DNA from: Deltaproteobacteria bacterium
GTDB taxonomy: Bacteria > Myxococcota_A > Polyangia > JAAYKL01
Reading direction: 5' to 3'
NCBI GenBank assembly: GCA_011389755.1
Contig: JAABTR010000578.1
Coordinates: forward strand, 1-5,057
DNA: 5,057 nt
Numbering within the stretch: position 1 is the first letter of the stretch; each line of letters begins with the position of its first letter. Shown in pieces: positions 1 to 5,057 of this stretch. Under the pieces are notes generated by a model. It was not told the origin of the DNA. It was given only the letters and a program-made list of their open reading frames with translations, and ran no database searches. The position numbers were made by a program, and so were the translations under genes.

Positions 1-10
1 CTTCCGATCT
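1..10. other. Probable residual Illumina adapter at contig edge
   Basis: The first ten bases, CTTCCGATCT, are identical to the 3' end of the universal Illumina adapter (which ends GCTCTTCCGATCT). An exact ten-base match at the very first position is unlikely by chance. The natural reading is untrimmed adapter at the end of a draft contig, so genomic sequence probably starts at base 11. The first two or three codons of the partial gene here would then be artefactual. Confidence 0.75.
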
Positions 11-104
11 GCTAACCACGACCCTCTCGGTGATCAACACGCTGGGGATGCTGTCGACTTCGGCGGCGCTTTGGCTCAACGCGGCAGGGGTCATAGCGAG
101 GTGA
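3..104 (+). CDS. C-terminal fragment of unidentified protein ending in a hydrophobic helix (possibly OPX/Wza-like export protein)
   Basis: The frame is open from the window edge to a TGA at 102-104, giving about 33 residues with no start in view. The end of the protein reads LTTTLSVINTLGMLSTS and then AALWLNAAGVIAR: a hydrophobic, Ala/Leu-rich segment able to span a membrane, closed by a single Arg. Codons before base 12 are probably adapter. Gene order is the only clue to function. Outer-membrane polysaccharide export proteins (SLBB/Wza-like) often sit just upstream of the co-polymerase, and many non-enterobacterial members end in a hydrophobic helix. That makes an OPX protein the leading guess, but no diagnostic motif is present. 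A permease or other membrane protein is equally compatible with so short a tail. Same strand as the lipoprotein gene, whose chosen start is 36 bases downstream. Confidence 0.5.
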   Translation, partial: SDLLTTTLSVINTLGMLSTSAALWLNAAGVIAR

Positions 105-127
105 TGGGTGGACGAGGGGGCAAAAAA

Positions 128-134
128 AGAGGGG
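128..134 (+). promoter_or_regulatory. Ribosome binding site deciding the lipoprotein start
   Basis: AGAGGGG lies six bases upstream of the ATG at 141 and is preceded by a run of seven A (122-128). This spacing suits 141. The earlier in-frame GTG at 108 has no such site, and the ATG at 135 directly abuts the motif, which is too close. Confidence 0.6.
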
Positions 135-140
135 ATGGGA

Positions 141-614
141 ATGTCAGCGAAAGCAAAGATGAGACAAAGCGCGACGGTGGGGCCTATTTTGCTCTTCGCG
201 TTCGCCTGCGTCGTCTTGGCGTCGTGTCGCCCGGTGGTGGCGGTGGTCCATCAGGATCACACCCGCGAAGCGGTCGACGTTTGGGTCGACCGCGAGTACG
301 TGGGGCAGGTCGGTCTGGGTGAGGAGCTGTCTGAGAAGGTGGAGCGCGGCCACCATCTCATCGAGGCGCGACCGCGCGGAGACCGTACATCTCCTTGGAC
401 ACGGGACGGGAAGGGGTGGCGCGTCTTCGTGGACCGGGGAACGATACTCACGCTGCTCCCGGTCGCAGCGCCTGAGAAACAGGCCGATGAGGGCCGCGAG
501 ACAGACAAGAAAAAGGTTCACTTGCCCATCGTCGCGCCCCAGGGCGAAGAGGAGCTGGGGGCCGAAGTGGGCTACGAGGAGCGCAAGGGCGCGGTGGGAG
601 ACAACCCGTACTGA
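141..614 (+). CDS. Small lipoprotein with PEGA-like domain, in EPS operon
   Basis: The protein has 157 residues when started at ATG 141; the frame is open further up to GTG 108, but the ribosome site favours 141. The N-terminus is a classic lipoprotein signal: basic residues (K4, K6, R8), a hydrophobic core at about 12-25, then the lipobox LASC with C29 as the lipidated residue. Arg follows the Cys, not Asp, so by the E. coli rule it should go to the outer membrane. Residues about 43-80 (AVDVWVDREYVGQVGLGEEL, then a GHHLIEARPRG turn) resemble the PEGA beta repeat: a VDREYVG hairpin followed by a G-H-H-x-I-E strand. Residues 110-157 are a charged, probably disordered tail. No catalytic motif is seen. 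Its place between a possible exporter gene and the ATPase/co-polymerase pair suggests an accessory to envelope assembly or export. That role is inferred. The gene itself is confident; the PEGA assignment is moderate. Confidence 0.85.
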   Translation: MSAKAKMRQSATVGPILLFAFACVVLASCRPVVAVVHQDHTREAVDVWVDREYVGQVGLGEELSEKVERGHHLIEARPRGDRTSPWTRDGKGWRVFVDRGTILTLLPVAAPEKQADEGRETDKKKVHLPIVAPQGEEELGAEVGYEERKGAVGDNPY

Positions 615-635
615 CCTCAAGAAAGCGGTGCAGAC

Positions 636-1295
636 ATGAGCCGATTGCATACGACCCAGCAGATGGCCCTGCGTAAGCTGACGCGGCAGGTCTTGGCCAA
701 GATGCGCCACAGCTCGGTCCACAAAGTGCTGGTGACCTCTGCTCTGCCCGGCGAAGGGAAGTCCTTGTTCGTAAAAACCCTCGCCCTGGGCCTCGAAAAG
801 GCCGGATACGAAAATAGACCCCGGATCATCCCAGCTGAAAAGCTCGCGGTGTTCGATCCGGCAAACACGGGCGGCTTGGTGCTCGTGGACGGCCCGGCGT
901 TTTTCGGCGACAGCGGGTTCGAGAAGATTCCGGACGCGTGGATGGAGGCGTTCGATTCCGCCGTGGTGCTCCTCGTGGCGCGATCATCGCGCCGAGCAGA
1001 GGTCATCGAGCTGCTGGACTGGCTGCGCCAGTACGAGATCCGTGAGATCTGGCCCGTCTGGAACGAGAAGCTCACGCCTCCGCCAAAATCGCTCCTCGCA
1101 CGGGTCAGGTATGGGCTGGGCTTGGATGAAGAGAAGATGCCTCGAAACGAGGACAGACGCTTCGAGCAGCGCCCTTTCAGTGTGGGTGCGGGCCTCGAAC
1201 ACTCGCCTCACAAAGACACGCGCAGCCCGGAGCCGGCGTTCGTGACCCAAAGGGGAGACTATGGCGGAAAAGAAAAAAGCAGGGATGAACTTTGA
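636..1295 (+). CDS. Compact CpsD/Wzc-like P-loop ATPase lacking Walker A'
   Basis: The protein has 219 residues. Residues 11-35 resemble the N-terminal helix and first strand of bacterial tyrosine kinases (BY-kinases), ending in VLVTSALPGEGKS, a clear Walker A motif (36-43, K42 S43). A second hydrophobic strand ending in Asp follows at 81-87 (LVLVDGP), matching the Walker B 'IIDTPP' of CpsD/CapB/Wzc. After it come the VVLLVARSS strand (110-118) and a WPVWNE segment (139-144) in the place of the family's 'VLGVVLN'. Only about 38 residues separate Walker A and B, where the family usually has about 100. The missing part would carry Walker A' (the 'DADLR' motif) and the following loop. The tail (164-219) is charged and has one Tyr (Y209), not a tyrosine cluster. 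It is therefore unlikely to be a standard autokinase and may be a regulatory ATPase partner of the downstream co-polymerase. ATG 636 is 21 bases after the lipoprotein stop and has only a weak ribosome site (AAGAAAG, 619-625). Its 3' end overlaps the next gene by 35 nt. Confidence 0.88.
   Translation: MSRLHTTQQMALRKLTRQVLAKMRHSSVHKVLVTSALPGEGKSLFVKTLALGLEKAGYENRPRIIPAEKLAVFDPANTGGLVLVDGPAFFGDSGFEKIPDAWMEAFDSAVVLLVARSSRRAEVIELLDWLRQYEIREIWPVWNEKLTPPPKSLLARVRYGLGLDEEKMPRNEDRRFEQRPFSVGAGLEHSPHKDTRSPEPAFVTQRGDYGGKEKSRDEL
1250..1257 (+). promoter_or_regulatory. Ribosome binding site of co-polymerase inside ATPase gene
   Basis: AAGGGGAG sits three bases upstream of ATG 1261 and within the coding sequence of the ATPase gene. 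It supports 1261 over the in-frame ATG at 1285, whose only purine run directly abuts the start. The arrangement suggests translational coupling of the two proteins. Confidence 0.65.
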
Positions 1296-2745
1296 GAGGC
1301 TCCGGCGCAGCGTCGCGCATCACTGGAAGCTCGCGGTGTTGCCGGCGATCTTGGTCCCGGTGATTATTATCGCCAGCCGCGACTTTCTGCCGAGAAAATA
1401 CAAAGCCTCGGCGGAGTTCTTCGTGCAGGACAGCATGCAGGTCAACCCCTTCTTGGAGGATATGCAGGTGGAGTGGACCGTGCAGAGTCGCCTGCCGCTC
1501 ATTCAGAGCGTGTTGCGCTCTCGCTCCACCCTCGAGGCGGTGCTCGTGACGCTCGGGGAGATCACTGAGAAGAGCACGGAGGAGACGCGGGTGGCAAAGG
1601 TTAAAGGGCTGCGCGAGCAGATCGAGATCTTCGGGCTGGGTGGAGGGCTCGTCCGCATCCAGTTCACCGGTGAGCAGCCCGAGCGGATCCACAAGGGGCT
1701 GTCGTTGCTCGTGGATATTCTCATCGACACCATGCTGCGGCCTCAAAAGCAGTCTCTCGAAGAGGCCGGCGACTTTTTGGATCAGCAGCTCGGGGAGGTT
1801 CGGGCCTCTTTGTCGGACATAGAGGACAAGATCCAAACCTTCAGGCAGGAAAACGTGGAGGAGCTGCCCGAGATTTTTAGCGTCAACATGACCTCGTACC
1901 TCGACGCCCAGCAGGCGCTCATGCGAGCCAGCACGGAGCTGCGTGCGGCGAGACAGAGGCGGGCGAATCTCGAGCAGCGGCTCAAGATCTACAACCCCAT
2001 CGCTCGGGAGCTCGAGGGCAAGCTCATCGAGGAGCGCGCGCGACTCGGCGAGCTCAAGTCGGTCTACAACGACAATCACCCATCGGTGATGGCTAGCGAG
2101 ATGCGGATCCGGGAGCTGCAGCGGCAACGCAGCAAGGCGAACATCAAAGCGGAGGAGCTGGACATGTCGAGCTTGGAGAGCGCGGCCCGGGTGCAGACCG
2201 GCGTGCGCTCGGGAGGTAGCCACGACGGATCGTCGGTGACGAACCAGACGAGCGATATCGTCACCAGCGATCTGTTGGAATACAAGGCGCTGTCGGCGGA
2301 GATAGCCTCCCTTCGCGGCACCGTGACCGAGCTGAAGAAGCAGTCGGGAGACACCCTCGACTCGGTCAAATCCTTTGCCGCCACGGAGCGCGGTCTCAAG
2401 GAGCTGATGCGCGACTACGAGGTCAAGCAGAACATCTACACCACGCTGCTCGAGCGCTATGAGGACGCCAAGGTGACGCGAGCTTTGTCATTGTACGATG
2501 AGCAAAAACAGGTCTGGCTCATCGAAGAGCCCCGGCAGCCCACGCAGCCGGTCGGGTTTCCCCTGTGGCTCATGGCGGTGGCCGGGTTCGCCGGGGGGTT
2601 GGTTTTCGGGGTGAGCGCCGCCATCTTGAGCGATTTCATAAGCGGAGCTCTGTTCGATCCCGAGGAGCTCGAGGAGGTGACCGGCGTCGCGGTGGTGGCG
2701 GTGATGCCGCGGCTTTACGCCTTTAAAAACGGCCCGACGATCTGA
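1261..2745 (+). CDS. Wzz/GumC-type polysaccharide co-polymerase (chain-length determinant)
   Basis: The protein has 494 residues and the standard layout of an inner-membrane polysaccharide co-polymerase. A basic N-terminus leads to a first membrane helix at about 22-39 and a Wzz-type domain to about 155 (YKASAEFFVQDS at 47-58). Long Glu/Arg/Gln-rich coiled-coil segments fill about 165-305 and 337-395. A GNVR-like end at 379-409 (LKELMRDYEVKQNIYTTLLE) precedes the Pro-rich EEPRQPTQPVGFP (422-434), a second helix at about 434-456, and a short cytosolic tail ending TGVAVVAVMPRL (474-485), matching the 'TGLPVLGVIP' just before the kinase in Wzc. The chain stops there, so it has no fused kinase; the upstream ATPase is the likely split partner. 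Length and architecture resemble Wzz homologues of exosortase-linked EPS loci, but no exosortase gene is in view. The family controls chain length and couples polymerisation to export. A Gly/Ser/Thr-rich stretch (311-335) interrupts the coiled coil. The stop at 2743-2745 overlaps the next gene's ribosome site. Confidence 0.93.
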   Translation: MAEKKKAGMNFERLRRSVAHHWKLAVLPAILVPVIIIASRDFLPRKYKASAEFFVQDSMQVNPFLEDMQVEWTVQSRLPLIQSVLRSRSTLEAVLVTLGEITEKSTEETRVAKVKGLREQIEIFGLGGGLVRIQFTGEQPERIHKGLSLLVDILIDTMLRPQKQSLEEAGDFLDQQLGEVRASLSDIEDKIQTFRQENVEELPEIFSVNMTSYLDAQQALMRASTELRAARQRRANLEQRLKIYNPIARELEGKLIEERARLGELKSVYNDNHPSVMASEMRIRELQRQRSKANIKAEELDMSSLESAARVQTGVRSGGSHDGSSVTNQTSDIVTSDLLEYKALSAEIASLRGTVTELKKQSGDTLDSVKSFAATERGLKELMRDYEVKQNIYTTLLERYEDAKVTRALSLYDEQKQVWLIEEPRQPTQPVGFPLWLMAVAGFAGGLVFGVSAAILSDFISGALFDPEELEEVTGVAVVAVMPRLYAFKNGPTI

Positions 2746-2748
2746 GGG
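2744..2748 (+). promoter_or_regulatory. Ribosome binding site of polymerase overlapping upstream stop
   Basis: GAGGG begins inside the TGA stop of the co-polymerase gene and ends four bases before ATG 2753. It fixes the polymerase start and suggests coupled translation. Confidence 0.6.
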
Positions 2749-2752
2749 CACC

Positions 2753-4117
2753 ATGGCACGGACGCGGCAAATTATTGGTCTTGGCTGGAACAAACAGGTG
2801 CTTTTCGCCTCAGTTGTCGCGCTCAGTTTTGTCCTGGCCTACGCGGCCCTTGCGGTGCATCCTCTGGCGCCGCTGGGAGTTGTCGCCCTCTCGTGGGGGG
2901 TGATTCTCGGGATTCGGTGGCCGTTTTTGATCCTGTTTGCGTTTGTTTCTTTTACCCTCGCGCGGGTCAGCGAGTTTGTCCCGGCTCTGGGGCAGGCCTC
3001 TTTGGGGAAGATCTTGTTCGCCGCGACGGCGGGGCTGTTTGTTTTGTCGAAGATGCTCGCGCGGCAGGCCTTCTTCGTGTCCGTGCCCCACAACAAATGG
3101 ATGGTCCTGCTCGTGATAGGGGCCGCGGCTTCTGTTTTGACCAGCACCGACAGGGGCGCGAGCTTCGAATCTTTGACCTCGGGGTTCATCAAGGTCGTCT
3201 TTTTGTACTTTCTCATCGTCAACATGATCCGCACTGAGAGCCAGGCGGTGGGATTCCAGGTGCTCATCGCCGTGATCTGCACGTTTCTGGGCGGGTACGC
3301 CCTCTTGGCGCAGGTCCTAGGGGTGGATCCGGTGACCGGGCAGGCCCTTGTGGAAGAGACCCGGGCCGGGCTTCAAGGCGCCCTGGGCGATCCCAACGAC
3401 CTGGCGCTTGTCTTGCTCATGGGAGCGCCGTTCCTGCTCGTCGCGGCGCTCGATACGCGCACGGGATACCGCGCGCTCTACGGGGCGATGCTGCTCATCG
3501 TCGTGGGAGGCATTTTGGCGACCCAGTCTCGGGGAGGGCTCTTGGGGTTGGCGGCCGGCTTCGGTCTCGTCGTGCGCCGCCGGGTTCGCAGCAGGATCGT
3601 TTTGGTCGCGCTGGTGCTCGGCTTTTTGGCGGTCATGGGGTATGCGGCCGGGATCCACGACCGCAGGACCGCCCAGGCCGAAAAAGGCGAGCTCGACGAG
3701 TCCGCCCAGGGGCGACTTTTAGCGTGGGAGGTCGGGATCGAGATGTTTGCCGCGCGTCCCATAACCGGCGTCGGTTTCGATCAATTCGCGCCCAACGCTC
3801 TGAATAGCCGCATGGCGGACGACAAGGAGCCGCACAACTCCTTCATCAAGCTGCTGACCGAGACCGGGGTTTTGGGATTTATCCCGTTCGTGGTGCTTTT
3901 TTGGATCACGGCCAAGTGGGCGCTTCGCACAGCGCGGGCCGTCCCCGAGGGCGAGACCGGCTCGAGCGCGGCGATGAGGCGGGCCGCGCCCGCGGTTTTT
4001 GCAGCCGTCGGGGTCTCCGCTTTTTTTCTCAACCACTCGTGGACGTGGTTCATCTACATCCTTCACGCGCAGACCGCGGTGAACATGGGTATCTTCGAGC
4101 CCAAGGAGATGGTGTGA
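2753..4117 (+). CDS. O-antigen polymerase/ligase family (Wzy_C) membrane protein, probable EPS polymerase
   Basis: The protein has 454 residues and about a dozen hydrophobic segments, the first at about 15-35. Signatures of the Wzy/WaaL family are present in order: GDPNDLA (212-218), TQSRGG (257-262), a large soluble loop from about 300 to 365 that includes QGRLLAW (319-325), RPITGVGFDQF (335-345), and PHNSFIKLLTETG (360-372) with the conserved His361, followed by further helices. In this family the large loop is periplasmic and carries the Arg and His residues needed to join lipid-linked sugar units. Both Wzy polymerases and WaaL ligases share these motifs. The position directly between a chain-length co-polymerase and a glycosyltransferase favours a Wzy-type polymerase. 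The length is normal for the family and no break is seen. The gene begins 7 nt after the co-polymerase stop and ends one base before the next ATG. A T7 run (4021-4027) lies inside it. Confidence 0.92.
   Translation: MARTRQIIGLGWNKQVLFASVVALSFVLAYAALAVHPLAPLGVVALSWGVILGIRWPFLILFAFVSFTLARVSEFVPALGQASLGKILFAATAGLFVLSKMLARQAFFVSVPHNKWMVLLVIGAAASVLTSTDRGASFESLTSGFIKVVFLYFLIVNMIRTESQAVGFQVLIAVICTFLGGYALLAQVLGVDPVTGQALVEETRAGLQGALGDPNDLALVLLMGAPFLLVAALDTRTGYRALYGAMLLIVVGGILATQSRGGLLGLAAGFGLVVRRRVRSRIVLVALVLGFLAVMGYAAGIHDRRTAQAEKGELDESAQGRLLAWEVGIEMFAARPITGVGFDQFAPNALNSRMADDKEPHNSFIKLLTETGVLGFIPFVVLFWITAKWALRTARAVPEGETGSSAAMRRAAPAVFAAVGVSAFFLNHSWTWFIYILHAQTAVNMGIFEPKEMV
4103..4108 (+). promoter_or_regulatory. 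Ribosome binding site of glycosyltransferase inside polymerase gene
   Basis: AAGGAG lies ten bases upstream of ATG 4119, within the last codons of the polymerase gene. It supports 4119 over the in-frame ATG 4137, which has no such site. Confidence 0.55.
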
Positions 4118-4118
4118 C

Positions 4119-5057
4119 ATGCTTTGTCCCACGAAGATGATTTACTGGAGCGCGCTCGGGGTCATCGCGTACACCTACGCGGGATATCCGATTTTGATCT
4201 CGGCCATGGGGCAGCTTTACCCCAAGCGAATTAAAAAAAGGGATATCGCGCCGCGGGTGTCTGTGGTGATCGCCGCGCGCAACGAAGGGGGCCGAATCGG
4301 CCCCAAGATCGAAAATTTGCTGGGGCTCGATTATCCGGCGAAGAGGCTCGAGATTATCGTCGTGAGCGATGCGAGCGACGACGAGACCGACGATGTCGTC
4401 CGAAGCTTTGGAGCGCGCGGCGTGCGGCTTGCGCGTCTGGACGAAAAGTCGGGGAAAGCTACGGCCCTCAACCGCGGGGTCGCTTTGGCCACCGGAGAGA
4501 TCGTGGTCTTTTGCGACGCGCGGCAGCGCCTCGATGACGGGGCTCTCAGGAGTCTTACGGCGTGTTTTGCCGATGAGAGCGTAGGAGCGGTCAGCGGTGA
4601 GCTTGAGATGCCTGACGGCAAAGGGCCGGGACTCTACTGGCGGTATGAAAAGCTCTTGCGCCGGGCTGAGAGCCGGTTCGACTCGGTGCCGGGAGCCACC
4701 GGGGCGCTGTTCGCGATTCGCAAAGAGCTGTTCGAAGAGCTCCCCGGCGCCCTTTTGTTGGACGACGTCTACACTCCCCTCAAGATCGCGATGAAGGGCC
4801 GCCGGGTGGTGTTCGAGCCGGACGCCAAGGTCTACGATGAAGAACCCCCCTTAGAAGGAGAGCTCCGGCGCAAGTCCCGCACGCTGGCGGGGAACTACCA
4901 GCTCATCGCGGTGTTTCCAGAGCTGCTCCATCCGCAAAAAAACAGGATCTTCTTTCAGTTCTTCTCCCATAAGATCATGCGCCTCATATGCCCTCTCGCG
5001 CTCATGGGGCTTTTGAGCTCGAACCTCGTCCTGGTGGCGATCCCGTCGCTGGAGTGG
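4119..5057 (+). CDS. Membrane-anchored family 2 glycosyltransferase, 3' truncated by window
   Basis: The frame is open for 313 codons to the window end with no stop. An N-terminal hydrophobic helix (about 8-28) precedes a GT-A domain: VSVVIAARNE (47-56) opens the nucleotide-sugar fold, VVSDASDDETDDV (81-93) carries the first conserved Asp residues, GKATALNRG (112-120) follows, and FCDARQ (131-136) stands at the metal-binding DxD position as D133-A-R135. PGATGALFAIRKELF (191-205) is the acceptor-side loop, LLLDDVYTPL (212-221) supplies the probable catalytic base at D215/D216, and RRKSRTLAGNYQ (250-261) takes the place of the Q(Q/R)xRW box. A C-terminal membrane segment starts near 288. The architecture is BcsA/PgaC-like, and the DARQ form fits a known group of EPS glycosyltransferases. 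Members usually run to about 380-400 residues, so perhaps 70-80 are missing. It probably transfers a sugar from a nucleotide donor at the cytosolic face during repeat-unit assembly; donor and acceptor cannot be told. Confidence 0.93.
   Translation, partial: MLCPTKMIYWSALGVIAYTYAGYPILISAMGQLYPKRIKKRDIAPRVSVVIAARNEGGRIGPKIENLLGLDYPAKRLEIIVVSDASDDETDDVVRSFGARGVRLARLDEKSGKATALNRGVALATGEIVVFCDARQRLDDGALRSLTACFADESVGAVSGELEMPDGKGPGLYWRYEKLLRRAESRFDSVPGATGALFAIRKELFEELPGALLLDDVYTPLKIAMKGRRVVFEPDAKVYDEEPPLEGELRRKSRTLAGNYQLIAVFPELLHPQKNRIFFQFFSHKIMRLICPLALMGLLSSNLVLVAIPSLEW

Noticed and set aside
104..322. A frame starting at ATG 104 that overlaps the upstream stop as TGATG, suggestive of coupled translation.
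   Set aside because: Its product is low-complexity Gly/Arg/Ser sequence. The lipoprotein in another frame over the same bases has a signal peptide and its own ribosome site.
615..635. The gap before the ATPase gene as a possible promoter.
   Set aside because: It is only 21 bases long, has no -10/-35-like pair, and the genes on both sides are on the same strand with operon-like spacing.
144..722. A 192-codon open frame on the minus strand over the lipoprotein gene.
   Set aside because: It lies opposite a gene with a clear signal peptide and lipobox, crosses the junction into the ATPase gene, and has no recognisable motif.
977..993. A perfect palindrome with 8-bp arms, GGCGCGAT and ATCGCGCC, around one base.
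   Set aside because: It lies deep inside the ATPase coding sequence, and arms of this length at some short spacing are expected about once by chance in 5 kb of GC-rich DNA.
1273..1279. AAAAAAG in the ATPase/co-polymerase overlap as a programmed frameshift site.
   Set aside because: The heptamer is not in the X-XXY-YYZ phase of either reading frame, and joining the ATPase to the co-polymerase frame would need a +1 shift. The strong ribosome site at 1250-1257 explains expression without it.
1177..2223. A 348-codon open frame on the minus strand across the co-polymerase gene.
   Set aside because: It is antisense to a well-recognised gene, is rich in Leu/Arg/His/Pro as shadow frames of GC-rich coiled-coil genes are, and shows no domain.
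4288..4304. A perfect palindrome with 8-bp arms, GGGGCCGA and TCGGCCCC, around one base near the start of the glycosyltransferase gene.
   Set aside because: It encodes the conserved EGGRIGPK region, no T-run follows, and chance expectation is similar to the one at 977-993. It may form a small RNA hairpin, but there is no support for a function.

Overview
The window looks like part of an exopolysaccharide or capsule operon of the Wzx/Wzy-dependent type. All six genes lie on the + strand, are tightly packed, and two of them overlap. The DNA is GC-rich (roughly 60% by eye) and the proteins look Gram-negative: a lipobox lipoprotein, a GumC/Wzc-type co-polymerase, and a membrane glycosyltransferase of the kind common in Proteobacteria and Myxococcota/Deltaproteobacteria. 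The exact taxon cannot be fixed from this sequence. The first ten bases match the 3' end of the standard Illumina adapter, so position 1 is probably the raw edge of a draft contig.

Layout: 3-104 is the last ~30 codons of an unidentified protein ending in a hydrophobic helix, possibly an outer-membrane polysaccharide export (OPX/Wza-like) protein. 141-614 encodes a small lipoprotein with a PEGA-like beta domain. 636-1295 encodes a compact P-loop ATPase related to CpsD/CapB/Wzc tyrosine kinases but lacking the Walker A' region. 1261-2745 encodes a Wzz/GumC-type polysaccharide co-polymerase without its own kinase domain; it overlaps the ATPase gene by 35 nt. 2753-4117 encodes a multi-pass Wzy/O-antigen-ligase family polymerase. 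4119-5057 encodes a family 2 membrane glycosyltransferase that runs off the window end.

Inferred joint role: the glycosyltransferase helps build the lipid-linked repeat unit. The Wzy protein polymerises units at the periplasmic face. The co-polymerase, perhaps with the small ATPase, sets chain length and links the inner membrane to the export channel. The lipoprotein may be an outer-membrane accessory of that channel. No flippase, initiating sugar transferase, RNA gene, mobile element, CRISPR array or convincing operon promoter or terminator is visible, and no gene-free stretch exceeds about 40 bases. The most unusual parts are the reduced ATPase and the PEGA-like lipoprotein beside it.
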